From assembly GCA_036172665.1 (NCBI GenBank), contig CM069871.1, positions 9,486,001 to 9,550,000 of the forward strand: DNA of 64,000 nucleotides, written 5' to 3'. Under the pieces are notes generated by a model. The model searched no databases. It saw nothing but the letters and a program-made list of their open reading frames with translations, and was not told the DNA's origin. Origin of the DNA: Prosopocoilus inquinatus. Taxonomy: Eukaryota > Arthropoda > Insecta > Coleoptera > Lucanidae. Both the position numbers and the translations under genes were made by a program. Positions 1-11,029 of the stretch are shown here, in pieces; position 1 is the stretch's first letter, and each line of letters opens with the position of its first letter.

Positions 1-64
1 AAATTACCGTTTTTTCCGACACATTGAAAAATTATTAAATACCGGGTGTCCAGCAATTGTTGGA

Positions 65-628
65 CAGGGGTTCGCAACCGTTTTTTAAATTCCCCTTCGA
101 ATTTAATTAATATTTCTAAAACAGTAGGTGCAGATATTTATTTATTTATTTTTTAATTCGGAGAAGGACTTTGAAATTTTGGCGCTAAAAACGAACTTTG
201 CCATTGGTCAAACGAGCTTCGTCATTGGTCAGTTCCGGCCAGCTACCAATGACAAAGCTCGCTTTTAGCGCCACAATTTCAAAGTACTCCTCCGAATTAA
301 AAAATTAGGTATAATAATGTTAAATTTATATTTTGTTAAATGTTGACAATTTGCTATTTATTTATTTGTTAGTTTGTATCTAAGTAATTTTTCTCCCCTT
401 TGGTTTTAAGGGTCTCGTGGAAGAACACGGGTGACATTAATTAATTAATGTCACTGATCTGAACAAACCCTTAGGATTTTTCTTTTTCTTTATGTAATTA
501 TGTCATTAATTAATTCGTTTAAACTGTAAAAAAAAGAAAAGAGAAAAATAAATACATTATTATTATTATTATTACTATTTTGATTTGATTTTTTTTATTT
601 TAAACCGATCGCTCGCCGATTCTCTTAT
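65..628 (+). mobile_element. hAT-like non-autonomous element, copy A (left-end homology block)
   Basis: It begins CAGGGGTTCGCAACCGTTTT, which matches the CAGGGGTTC-type terminus typical of hAT elements. It shares scattered identity with 57933-58312: CCTTCGAATTTAATTA, AAAACAGTAGG, ATAATAATGTTAAA, TTTTGTTAAAT and AAACCGATCG, in the same order. The right end and target duplication were not found. A palindrome (149-304) interrupts it. Confidence 0.5.
149..304. repeat. Fold-back (inverted repeat) inside hAT-like copy A
   Basis: The left arm starts TTTTTTAATTCGGAGAAGGA and the right arm ends CTCCTCCGAATTAAAAAA. Further in, TTTGAAATTTTGGCGCTAAA pairs with TTTAGCGCCACAATTTCAAA. Arms of about 55-60 nt flank a short loop with two CATTGGTCA-type repeats. 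Confidence 0.8.
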
Positions 629-639
629 GTTTATATTTG

Positions 640-1182
640 AATTATCACTTTTATTCTCTTTTGTTTTTCTTTTTATCCAAACTGTATTTAAATTGTATTA
701 AATTTTTTACTTAGATTAGAATTAGCTTGGGTTGACGTCGATTTTTTTTTCATTTAATTGTTAATATCATTTCTGCTTTTAATTTTTTTTGTTTCGGTTG
801 AATAGAATGGAGTTCAGTTATTGGGTCGAGTTTGCTTAACCTTGACGATGGTCGAACCGCGCTTTAATCGTTTTTTTTTTAATTTTTTACTTTTATATTT
901 TTGTATCTTATATTTTTTGCTTTTTCTTAATTTTAAGCGTTTTTTTTTAAATTTTTTACTTTTATTCTTTTGCATTTTACATTTTTTGCTTTTTCTTAAT
1001 TTTTTACTTGGATTTAATGGAATTAAGTCGGGTTCAGTTGCATTGGGTGTACATTGAATATTAACAAAGAAATTATTTCAGTTGTTGGATCGAGTTTGGT
1101 TGACCTTGAAATTGTTCAAGTTGTGTTTAAATCGTTTTTAGCCCGCGCCCTCATGCCTTGTTTTCCTTACTCCGGCCCTGGT
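640..1182 (+). repeat. GGTTGACCTTGA-family repeat ending in a CCGGCCCTG hAT-like terminus
   Basis: It is T-rich DNA punctuated by GTTGGATCGAGTTTGGTTGA and CTTGAAATTGTTCAAGTTG. It ends GCGCCCTCATGCCTTG...TCCGGCCCTG at 1182. The reverse complement of the same sequence lies at 60193-60620, including about 35 bp past the CCGGCCCTG end (GTAATTAGGAAATTGG). The insertion context, not only the element, is therefore duplicated. The open frame at 821-1057 is a poly-Phe artefact. Confidence 0.65.
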
Positions 1183-1597
1183 AATTAGGAAATTGGATAT
1201 TACTTTGTCTTCGTCGTTCGTTTATTATTTTTTAATTTATTTAGTATTTTTCTGCTCTTTATAATACCAACGGAATTTATAATTACAGCAGGCTGTGATA
1301 TTTTCCAGAAAGTTGGCAATACAGGCTTACAGGTTGAAATTAAAAATTTTAAGTGTCAGTGTCAGTGACATTTATTTTTCGAAATGGTTGATAATAAACG
1401 GATTTTTCTTGTGCAACCCTAATATTCTAAAAAAAAGGTTTAAATCAGCATCCATACAAAATAAAGATTGTATAAAGCACGAGCATAACCTCAAATATGA
1501 CAACTGTCAACTTATTATTTATTTCTCATTGTATCCAACCACACAGTATAAAATAGCACCAATCACAACCTCGTCTAATTATGAATTCCGGTACAAT
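1183..1597. other. Flank shared with 60157-60192, then intergenic or intronic sequence
   Basis: The first ~35 bp repeat the flank seen at 60157-60192. The rest, AT-rich, shows no gene or repeat that I can support. Confidence 0.4.
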
Positions 1598-1874
1598 CTT
1601 TCCTTATCGCAAGGGTGGGCTGGCGGGGGGAATTTGTCAACCAACCCAACCCAAAGGGCCTGTCTCGCCCAGTGCTTCGCAATAATTAAGGCCGCCTCTG
1701 ATGTTAATATAAAGAAACGATATCGAAATTAACCGAAAAATTAATAAAGGTTTTGAATTCGATTAGGATTACTTCAGGCATATTAATTTCGGTTACGGTT
1801 ACGATTAAGGTTCGAGAAAAATTTTGGGTTTTTAATAGGTTTTGGGTTTTCTACGGTTACGGTGTAAACCTCTG
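1598..1874 (+). mobile_element. hAT-like repeat, ending GTGTAAACCTCTG
   Basis: The reverse complement of this block is at 59684-59892. Shared segments are TCTTTCCTTATCGCAA, AACAATTAAGGCCGC-type, TAAAGAAACGATAT, TTAATAAAGGTTT and GGTTTGGGTTTT-type. The shared terminus reads CAGAGGTGTAC on the opposite strand, a hAT-like end. A 145-codon frame over its left part is not conserved in the other copy. Confidence 0.6.
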
Positions 1875-1979
1875 CTTAAAAGAGACTGAGTTTTCAATCT
1901 GCTTACTTCTCAACATAGAATTTTTTCGAATGAGGGATTGGTAGGAGCATCGGAATCTTTATGTGGAACGCGTTAATAA

Positions 1980-2124
1980 AAAACTTTCATTATGCTTTGA
2001 CAGCAAGCATGGTCGCCTTGCATGGGGGACTTATTAGGAGCAAATCCCGCTTTAATTTGTCTATCCTACTGCAATGTCAGGTCAAAAAGCGATAGTAAGA
2101 TGTCGCTATTTTATCTGTTCAAAA
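1980..2124 (+). repeat. Fold-back family F, copy 1 (half element)
   Basis: It contains GCTTTGACAGCAAGCATGGT, CTTGCATGGGGGACTTATTA and TCAGGTCAAAAAGCGATAGT, ending AAGATGTCGCTATTTTATCT. The same string occurs in copies at 3628-3840, 8807-8970, 49675-49800, 58430-58560 and 61330-61690. Read in one frame the end gives a peptide-like GQKAIVRCRYF. Confidence 0.8.
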
Positions 2125-3400
2125 AAATTATAGATTAATCATTTAACCTTGAATCTAGATTATATTTGTGTATGTATTTTCTTGTTTGTGTTTAAGCTAC
2201 AGATGAGGAGGTACATTTCAAGTAACATCGTGAAGATGTTACAGTGTTTTCAAATCTCAGCTCCTCCTGCGAGCATGTTGTTGAACGCAGTTCTTTTGTG
2301 TCGCGTTCTACGCGTACTAAACGCTCAATCTTCTTAATTTAGACGTAGCATTGTACAATTGCTCAGTGGGGAACCAAACAAGGCTTAAATGTGCTTCCGG
2401 TTGTCGGTAGTCGACACTCGACGATAAACTGCGTTACAATAATAACACACATGGGCTTTGTTATAATTCATATTGTGCCTTGGAACAATGTGACAACGCT
2501 CAGCGGCGCGCGGCGTTCCAGCATTTTCCATCCCTACGTTACAAGGGAGAACTAAATTTAGGAATGTTTGTTAACGGAGAGGGATTTAGAAACATTCAAC
2601 GATCCTTTAATCATTAATTATTAAGCAAATTAATGAAGGATCCTTGTAATAAATTCTTGTCCAAAATTATGGAATTCTTAAAAATGGAAGATCTTTTTTG
2701 GACACCTTCTACTTCCATTTTCTTTTTCTTTTGTTTTTTTTTTTAATTATGACAGACTTTCGAAAACACTTTTTTTAAGATGTAACCTCGCCCAAAAAAT
2801 TGTATGGGTGCATGACATCATCGGTATAGTAGAGAGTTGCCGTTACGTAAACAAATGAAATAGGCGTAAGTATAACCACCAAAAATTTTCGTGACTACCA
2901 CGTAATTATATCCCGGGGCATTATTTCCAGTCCCGGCTGGGTTCGATACAAAACTTCCGCTCTCACGACATGTATTAATAACTAGTCAATAATAATAAAA
3001 ACTATTCAAAAAAAAAAAAATCAAAACGAGAGCTACATCATGCAGTGCTGCCAATGACCGGGACATTTCCCGAATGTTTATGTTTTACAAAGACTAATGT
3101 AATCTCTAAAACAATAAAATCCTGTGCATGTTTGTGCCATTTTAATACACATGAAATTTTTCTTTATTATCACCTTCCATTAAATTTTATTGATGCTGGA
3201 ACGATTGTGAATTCCTTAAAATCAAATTGGGAAATTTATCTTTCACGGTATACAGCGTGGACACCGGAAATTGAGACAATTCAACAGTAAAGTGTCTATA
3301 TTTTAAAAAAATATAGGAAAATGTCATCAGGAAATGTAGTTTACAATTACTGAAAGTTGTAGTCATATAGAAAATTACAATCTCCTAGTTAGAAATAAAA
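2125..3400. other. No gene seen
   Basis: AT-rich sequence with poly-T and poly-A runs. Frames of 62-81 codons here have no recognisable similarity, start context or repeat support. I see nothing to annotate. Confidence 0.5.
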
Positions 3401-3459
3401 ATTCATCCGCTCTTACGAATTACTACGCGCACTACATTAGCAAACAACGTTAGGATTAA

Positions 3460-3840
3460 AAAAATTTTGTGAAAATCGTTTTTGATTGCAGTGAAAACCT
3501 CGAGCAGTCTCTGTACAGCTGTTTCAGTCTTGCTTGGGGCTTCTTCAGCAGAGACGTAGCTCGACATTCCCACTGGAAACAAAAACGACTTGTCCAATTT
3601 ATTCGCAATTGCGATGTAAGAGTGATGAACAGATAAAATAGCGACATCTTACTGTCGCTTTTTGACCTGATATTGCAGTAGGATAGACAAATTCAAGCGG
3701 GATTTGCTCAAAATTTTTCTAAAAATTTTCATTATGCTTTGACAGCAAGCATTGCTGCCTTGCATGGGGGACTTCAATTTGTCTATCCTACTGCAATGTC
3801 AGGTCAAAAAGCGACAGTAAGATGTCGCTATTTTACGAGT
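3460..3840 (-). repeat. Fold-back family F, copy 2 (complete palindrome plus coding-like arm)
   Basis: A palindrome at 3628-3838 pairs ATAAAATAGCGACATCTTAC with GTAAGATGTCGCTATTTTAC. Beyond it, 3470-3560 on the minus strand reads AEEAPSKTETAVQRLLEVF then TAIKNDFHK, matching the plus-strand peptide of the copy at 61330-61690. This copy is therefore inverted relative to that one and also carries an extra arm. Confidence 0.8.
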
Positions 3841-4141
3841 ATGTTAGGATGAAAGTATTCTCCAAGAAAACATTTTATTTTTAGTTTATTATTAATATCT
3901 TCGAGTCGCAATTCATTTTCAAAAGACGCTTCGTGCATCTTCAAAAATAAATGCGAAAGACAAAAAATATTATACCATTTTTTTTTGTTGCACCTTACCT
4001 AGGGACTTTATTTTAGGAGCTAGAGAAAAACTTTAAATGCAAATGTTGCAGGATTTTATGCCTATTATCTTTTAAAGTTGTCACAAGAAACAAAAGCGCA
4101 TCGCAAATTGGAGAAAAAAAAAATACAATTTTTGGTTTTTA
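3839..4141 (+). repeat. ~300-bp direct duplication, copy 1
   Basis: Runs from GTATGTTAGGATGAAAGTAT to ACAATTTTTGGTTTTT and recurs almost identically at 4300-4592. Shared landmarks are GACGCTTCGTGCATCTTCAA and AACAAAAGCGCATCGCAAAT. Confidence 0.9.
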
Positions 4142-4159
4142 TTAATGGTAATTAATATT

Positions 4160-4262
4160 AAAAAAAAAAAATTATTTCAGTTGTTGGATCGAGTTTGGTT
4201 GACCTTGAAATTGTTCAAGTTGTGCTTAAATCGTTTTTAGCTCGCGCCCTCGTGCCTTGTTT
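4160..4262 (+). mobile_element. GGTTGACCTTGA-family 3' end inserted between duplicated blocks
   Basis: TTATTTCAGTTGTTGGATCG through CTCGTGCCTTGTTTTCCTCC is the same 3' end as at 1065-1160. It lies precisely between the two copies of the 300-bp duplication. Confidence 0.8.
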
Positions 4263-4299
4263 TCCTCCTTATAGTAAGATGTCGCTATTTTATGTTAGG

Positions 4300-4592
4300 A
4301 TTAAAGTATTCTCCAAGAAAACATTTTATTTTTAGTTTAATTATTAATATCTTCGAGTTGCAAATCATTTTCAAAAGACGCTTCGTGCATCTTCAAAAAT
4401 AAATGCGAAAGACAAAAAAATATTATACAATTTTTTTTTGTTGCACCTTACACCTAGGGACTTTATTTTAGGAGCTAGAGAAAAACTTTAAATGCAAATG
4501 TTGCAGGATTTTATGCCTATTATCTTTTAAAGTTGTCACAAGAAACAAAAGCGCATCGCAAATTGGAGAAAAAAAAATACAATTTTTGGTTT
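4300..4592 (+). repeat. ~300-bp direct duplication, copy 2
   Basis: Second copy of 3839-4141 with a few substitutions and small indels. A family-F fragment (AGTAAGATGTCGCTATTTTA) precedes it at 4272, as one precedes copy 1. Confidence 0.9.
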
Positions 4593-5165
4593 TTTTAAAT
4601 AGAACACTCTGTATATTTGTTTGTTACGATGAAAGGTCATATTCTCCTGATTTAACAAATATATAATGTGTTGACATTTGGAGGGAACGTTCGTGATAAA
4701 ATTAAGTTTAAAATATCAGCATAATGACGTTTAAAAAATCTAGATGGCCTGCAAAAGTTCCAAATAACTGTTTTAGTTAACAAAAAACAATGGAATTTCA
4801 AATACTGGAAACCCTACACAATGATTTAATAAAAAACAAAATTTCAAGCCGCCTTAATATGTATTTTAAACATTAATTTATTGATATTGTAACCTCATAT
4901 ATGTCACAAATGTCTCTTCCAAATATGCACACATTATCTGTTTTTGAAATCAGGAAAATAGGATCTTTCATTTTAGCAAACAATATGCAGTGTTCCATTA
5001 AAAAAAAAAAAACAATAATTGTATTTTTTTTTCTCCAACTTACGATGCGCTTTTGTCCCTTGTGATAACTCTAAAAGATAATAGACATAAAACTCTACAA
5101 GTTTTGCCTTTGAAGTTTTTCTGTAATTCCTAAAATAAACCCTCTACATATTGTACAAAGAATAA
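4425..5165. repeat. Long degenerate palindrome, ~740 bp
   Basis: The left arm (GGGACTTTATTTTAGGAGCT, CAAAAGCGCATCGCAAATTG, GAACACTCTGTATATTTG) is mirrored on the right by AATTCCTAAAATAAACCCTC, CTTACGATGCGCTTTTGTCC and GCAGTGTTCCATT. The arms are about 240-300 nt and diverged, with the centre near 4800. The left arm is also the second half of the duplicated block, so the right arm is an inverted third copy. Confidence 0.8.
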
Positions 5166-5894
5166 AAAAAAACCTGTACATGAACAATTATCCAGGGCGC
5201 AAATTAATGGTGAGAAAATATAAATTTTTAGTAAATAAGTAGTTTTAAATATTTAGACGGGTTTTATTCATAATCTTTTAACAAAATCTGCATTAATTTA
5301 TTTTTCGCCAACTGTAGGTCTATTTGGCCCCAATGTGCGGTCGTGGGAATTTTGCGGAATATACAAATTTGCGGGAGAAATCGGGAATTTTACATATCAA
5401 AACCCGAGAAAAAATTATAAACACAACTCGCTGTGTTATGTTTAACACTGAAAAAAAAATCTTTCAGTTCCGAAATTGTTTGAGTACGAGTGAGTGCAGC
5501 GCTTAAAAAGCGATACGAGTTTAGAAAATACTTTTCTGAGTAGATTGCGCACGGTATTTATAGAAAACAAAAAATAGTACGTAGTTCAGTACGTCATTAT
5601 GCTGAAAGTGGTGCTTCCTTAAACACACGTACCTTGGGAAATGTACCTCGGCCACGACATTAGAATCTTGAAACGCACCTCAGCTACAGCGTAAGACCCT
5701 TTGCTAATGAAATTGTCCGTCGATATTTTGAAGAGAAATAAAATAAAATCTATAAATTTATGTTTATTGTAACCGATGATTCAACATTTCATTAACAATT
5801 ATTGAAAAAAAAAAAAAACAAGATTAGTCAAGGAATGCATTTAAAATTTTGCCGCCAGAAGGTGGAGCCAAAATGGCGGAAGTCTGCATACTTT
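5166..5894. repeat. Sequence with one unit of a dispersed direct repeat
   Basis: Segment 5637-5693 (GAAATGTACCTCGGCCACGA, TTGAAACGCACCTCAGCTAC) recurs at 6299-6356 with few changes, and a half unit lies near 6540. No gene is seen. The 60-codon frame at 5324 has no support. Confidence 0.6.
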
Positions 5895-6020
5895 AGGTGC
5901 TTTGTTTCGCTCACAAAATCGTGATCCAAACGTGTTTTGATTTAAAAACAGACATTCTTTTCTTTGAATCTCTCTATTTTTAAAACTTGTTTAGACTGAA
6001 TTATGGTTCAACAGTTCTCT
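5895..6020 (+). mobile_element. Truncated copy of the 232-bp MITE
   Basis: Begins AGGTGCTTTGTTTCGCTCAC and continues AAAATCGTGATCCAAACGTG, as in the complete copy at 62518-62749. Only the first half is present, ending after AAACTTGTTTAGACTGAATT. Confidence 0.8.
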
Positions 6021-7150
6021 GATAGACAAATTTGAAACAAAATTAGTTGGCAACCCTGCCGATGTATCTCAAGCCTGATTGCTTCTAAACACGCGAATCT
6101 TGAAATGTACCATCGGGTGCAAATAAAAGTAAACGACCCCTAAGGAGATTTTACATTTTTTAGTTTTTTAAAACCAGCTTTAGTATATTTTTTGACAAGT
6201 ATTTATGAAAATCAACAAACATTAGTCCGATTAAAGAAACTTAGAATTGGCAACCAGCTGGAAACATTCTATGTTTAATTATGCCTAAATATGGCTTTCT
6301 TGAAATGTACCTCGGCCACGCCAGCGAATTTTGAAACGCACCTCAACCACAGCATAACCGCAGTTCGGTTACAGTTTTTAGAGAAGTGAAGCGATGTTTA
6401 TAGGCGATCAGTTAACGGCAACGTTGCCTTCCGAATTGTAATTGTAAATAATTAAACAATTTGACAGTTTTTAGAGCAATAAGAAATAATTAAATTTATC
6501 GTTCGAGTACTCATAGACTTTATGAGTATAGGCTGCAGTCGCCGAGGTATGTTTCAAGGTTCGCTGCAAAACTCTGTCTTGATCATAATCTTATACAGGA
6601 CATTTAGGTTCGTGCCTCGATCAGTTATTTCTACAAGTTTGGCTTTCTCTTTTCAATTTTTGGAGTTTTTGGAAACTTTTCCTCTTTTTCCTTTCTGGTA
6701 ATGAAAACATTTTTTAAAGCTGATATCCGACTGTCAATATTTTGATCAAAATTTATGTGTTCGTTTATGTGTTTATCAAATATTTATAAAAATGTACTGA
6801 TATTAATAGTGTTATATAATTTACTCAGATATTTAAATAATGTGTATTATTTTGATTAAAATCTTTTAAATTTGGGTTTATTTCATCGATAAGCCCGTTG
6901 GATGGCATCGGTTCCATCAAGCACTTTCTTTTATTGTTTGATGGATCACTCAGATTGATCGACAGTAGTTCTCTTATTCTAGTTGGTTTTAAACAGATTG
7001 CATCACTGGATTCATCATTCGGCGATCATTCCACGATAATTCGGTCCCTAATCAATATTTCGCAACGATTTTATTATTTATTGCTTCATCACAACAAGAA
7101 ACTGTAAAACTAACAAAACAATGAATTCACAATATTATAAATTTTTAGGT
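6021..7150. other. No gene seen; second unit of the GTACCTCGGCCACG repeat
   Basis: Holds the 6299-6356 repeat unit described for 5637-5693. A 69-codon frame at 6898-7107 has no recognisable similarity. The rest is AT-rich. Confidence 0.45.
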
Positions 7151-7153
7151 TAT

Positions 7154-7190
7154 GTACAGGCGTGAGCATTAAATTTTGGACGTCATTGTC
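7154..7190 (+). mobile_element. Tc1-like terminus fragment
   Basis: GTACAGGCGTGAGCATTAAA followed by TTTTGGACGTCATTG matches the outer inverted terminus of the element at 28281-28860. Confidence 0.55.
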
Positions 7191-7231
7191 AATCAGAGCG
7201 TTCGTTTTAATTTCAACGATTAGCAACTTTT

Positions 7232-7363
7232 TTATCAACTTTTGCTTTGAAATTTGGACGGCACGTTTCAGCTTTGCGATAAAATAATCTAAATACGGGC
7301 GATGACACTTATTTCATAGCAAAGCTAAGACATGCCGTCCAAATTTCATAGCAAGAGTTGATA
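7232..7363. repeat. Fold-back MITE, ~132 bp
   Basis: TATCAACTTTTGCTTTGAAA and TTTGGACGGCACGT on the left pair with ACATGCCGTCCAAA and TTTCATAGCAAGAGTTGATA on the right. Arms are about 60 nt around a short spacer. Confidence 0.8.
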
Positions 7364-8240
7364 AATTAAAAAAAAAATCTTTGCCTTTTCTTCCAGTATT
7401 TTGACATGCGTCTGTCAAATGAAATGTCAATTTTGATTAACGAAATGCCCTAAGAAAAGGTGCACGTTTACTCCTCCAAGGCCTACTGGGATCACGGTAC
7501 GACTTTATGAGCACATGTTAGAAAACCAATCATTTTTAAATTTGTTGTTTACCAACCAACGAAAACTTCCGGCCAGTCCCTCCTCTCCTCCCCTCACGTT
7601 CGACCAGCGGCGGCGGCGACCGAATTTCATTAATGTCTTAATTAAATCGATCCCAATTCACCCGGCCGTTTACCGTAATGAACTCGCGCAACTATGAACC
7701 TATTCATTAGGGGGGGCCGACCTTAAGTTGAGAAATCACGCATACTAATTAAAAACACAAATTGCGCCGTCTATTTTTAACTTGGCACCCGCATGCTGGA
7801 TGTGTGCCTTCTGAGATACAATGCGGTGCGTTGTCCAAATGCAATGAGGAACATGTGCTCCAGTTTCTTCTAGAGATGGGCATCGCATTTCAGCATGCCA
7901 TGCCCAAAATGAGGGCATGCCACACAGACAGAGGCCCAAACGGCGGCGGTGACTTGAAGAAAAAAAAAACAAAAAGAAAAAAACTCAATTCGAATGCTCA
8001 CTCACATTCGACTATTCAAGTCACGAAGTTGACGTGTACCGCTCGTCCGCTATTTCTTCATCGTTTAATTACCAGTTGGTCGTATGTTTACCGTTAGAAG
8101 TAATAAAAACTACGCATAGTTTTCGTCAGCAAGATTCTTCAGTATTTTTTTTGTACGTACGTACCCTTTAGTAGTTGTTAACTACACTATTTATAATTAT
8201 CAAAAATACGAACACTCTTGGAATCCTTAGTTAGTTAGTC
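7364..8240. other. Less AT-rich unique sequence, no gene supported
   Basis: Contains a GC-richer patch (7560-7700, with CAGCGGCGGCGGCGACCG) and overlapping frames of 60, 75 and 111 codons on both strands. None resembles a known protein and no splice sites stand out. It could hold conserved non-coding DNA, but nothing here proves that. Confidence 0.35.
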
Positions 8241-8249
8241 CTTAGTCAA

Positions 8250-9990
8250 AACGGGGCAAAAATTGAAACCCACGAAGAAACCCACACCATCTGTTATGGG
8301 AGAGGAAGAACTACAAAGGAAGGTTAAAAAAGAACGGCCAAATCAGAAGAGAGGGCATCCTATGGAAGAGGAAGAAATAAACCAAGAACTGGCCAAGTCA
8401 GAAGACGACACCTAAATCACACTGAGGCCTGACGATATGAAGAAAAAAAGCAAAATAAATAATATAAACATAAAGAATATAACTGACGAGGAAATAAAGA
8501 AGAGGGATAAGAGGACGAAGAAGCCAAGAATGAAATAAGTCACCACGAGGGAAGTGGAAAGGTGAGCAAACGATCAGAATACTGACTGTGAATAGTTCAA
8601 GTAAGAAGATTCAGAAGATCAGAAGACTGTCTGTGAATACTTCAAGTAAGAAGAGTCATTTAAACAAGAAGAACCATTTTTTGGCGTAGAGGAGAGATCA
8701 AGAAGAAAGAAGAAGAGTTGCGAGAGAATAGATGGGGTGGGATAGAAAATGGGAAAGATCTGGAATGAGGTGAAAAGATGACAAAAAATGTAACATTAAA
8801 AAGAATAATGAATAGCTTAAACAGCGACGTCCTACGATCGCTTTTTGACCTAACAATGCATTAGGATTGACAATTGAAGCCAGTGGAATTCTAGAGCTAC
8901 CAAATAGGGCTGAAACAGCGGTACAGAGGCTGCTCGAGGGATTCACTCCAATCAAAAACGATTTGCACAAAAAAAAGATTATTAAAAATGAAGACAGCTA
9001 GGTAGAAAATGTATTGAAGAAATATATTGAGTAAAGACCTTGAAAGAGGCTAGCTAAAAGCAAAAAGTCGCAAGGAGAATGGACAAGAAGAGTAGAAAGA
9101 AGAAACCCAAATCCAACATCCCTTGCCAATACAGAAGAAAGAAAAGAAATAAGAAAAAAAAAAAACAGAAATTGTTTAAGCACAAACGCAAGGAAAATAA
9201 CAGACAGAGTGAGAGATAAGAAACAGATGAGAAGACGAACGAAATAGGCTGAGAGAAGGAGGGAGAGATTAGGGGTTAGGTTGTTTAATTAGCAAAAGGA
9301 AACAAAGAGAAAAAATTAATTAAACAATAAGAATCAACATTACTAACAGAAATAAAAGAAAGAGGTGAAAATAGAGAAAAGGACGAGGAGAATGGTATAA
9401 GGGAGATGAAGAAGAAAGGTTAAGAAGTAAAAGGTCAGTTAAAAAGACGGCGAAGGTCAGTTAAAAATGTTCCGAAAGAAGAGATCGACTGGGATAAAAA
9501 AAAACAAACCGAAAGACCTTGAGTGAGGTGAAAGGCCGGCAGAAAATATAAGGGATGATAAGACGAGATGAAGAAAGCCTAGTAGAAAATCTATTGAAAG
9601 AAGAAATGAAGGGGGTAAGAGAGGAAAGGCCGCGAAAGAGGCAAATCATCATCGCAAGAATAGTAAAGAATGGGCAAGAAGAAAAAGAAACCCAACAACA
9701 TCCACTGGCAGTACAATTTGAAGAAACTAAGAAAAGAGAAGTCGTTTAAAAACATATTACCAAGGAAAGAGGGCCAGAGGTTGGAAAGAGATAAGAAGAC
9801 GGGGAAGTAGTAAATAATGAAATGGTTGAGAGAAAATAGAACTCTTAGGAACTTAGTGGTGAAGGCAAGAGGAACAGCTTAGGTTCAAGTAACAAAAGGC
9901 AAGCAACAATGAGAAAAAAAAAACAGTGAAAGAGAATCGGTCATTATTAAGAAGGGAAATAACTGAGACAGATAAAAATAAAGAAAAGAA
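8250..9990 (+). repeat. Purine-rich (GA) strand-biased tract
   Basis: The plus strand is dominated by AAGAAG, GAGGA and AGAAGA words with degenerate internal repetition, for example TCAAGTAAGAAGA at 8600 and 8641. Open frames here are low-complexity Lys/Glu/Arg or, on the minus strand, Ser/Leu/Phe shadows. A family-F copy interrupts it. Confidence 0.7.
8807..8970 (+). repeat. Fold-back family F, copy 3
   Basis: Starts TGAATAGCTTAAACAGCGAC, then CTACGATCGCTTTTTGACCT. The right part encodes, in one plus frame, AETAVQRLLEGFTPIKNDLH. It sits inside the purine-rich tract. Confidence 0.8.
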
Positions 9991-10319
9991 CGAGGACGGG
10001 CCGTTTCCAATTTCGGACCATCTCAACTCTCTTATGTCTATTCCCCCATAGTATGTTCTTAAAATGTATAACATTGTAAGGTAATTAAAATGGGTAATGT
10101 TGTAAGGTAAACAATATCTATTTTAAGCGGAGCCTTACTGAAGGAAGCCTTAATGACGTGCCTTCTTTAATATCTGAATCGAATATTTCAAATTCCTGAA
10201 ACAACCGACGCGACGATTTATTATAATATGTCTTCAGGTGAACATTTTGAACATCACAATCACTTATTCAAATGGTCAGTCTCACTCAGCAAAACCTTTT
10301 AGTACAGTTTAGATGACCA

Positions 10320-10960
10320 AGTTTTTTTTTTTTGTATGTATCGTGTCTTCTCTGCCTCTTACGTCCCCAATTCAGTACGTTCCCTTTCCAACCTCTTTGC
10401 ATTATTCCATGACTTTCTTCCGACGTCCTTCTCCTTCCTTTTCCTTCGAATAGTGATCTTTTTCACTGTCGACCATTAGTAAAGCAGTTCTGACTCTTGA
10501 TATGTCCCAATTCGAGGTCTTCCTCGTCTAACTTCTTCGCCCATTTTCCTTCAAAACATTCTTCCACTTTTCTTTTTTGAAGATTCGTCTCTTTTATCAT
10601 TTACCCTTAATCACCCATTCTTTAAAAGCACTCGAGCATTTCTATCGCAGAAACTAGATAGAATGGTGGAAATAAAAACCCAAAGATTTTCGCATAGTGC
10701 CTTCTATGGCACGGTGTCATTCAATTCAAGGTCTTACTCTTCCGACGTCTTCACATTTCTTCAGGCCATCCTTCAAAGGTTCTTCTCCTTTTGTTTTCCT
10801 TCGAAGAGTCATCTCTTTTACTGTTTGCCTTGCATTTCCTCTGTCATTTATTTTTCCAATTCAACTTGAATTCTTGTGTTTCCTGGACCGTTTTCCCTAC
10901 ATCTTTTCTCCTCGCTGTCTTTTTCTGATCGGTCTTTTTGCTACTTCCACCATTCTTTCT
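10320..10960 (+). repeat. Pyrimidine-rich (CT) strand-biased tract
   Basis: Plus-strand words TTCCTT, CTTCTTC and TTTCCTTCGAA dominate. Composition mirrors the purine tracts on either side (8250-9990 and 11030-11620), as expected from an inverted degenerate segment. Frames of 68-94 codons are artefacts. Confidence 0.6.
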
Positions 10961-11029
10961 TGTATGTGTAGAAGAAACTAACTGTGTCTTATGTACTCTT
11001 TATTGGTAACTTGCAACAGACCATTAATA

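Noticed and set aside
821..1057. Phe/Leu-rich frame resembling a membrane protein
   Set aside because: Poly-T low complexity; it includes an internal ~75-bp near duplication and no start context.
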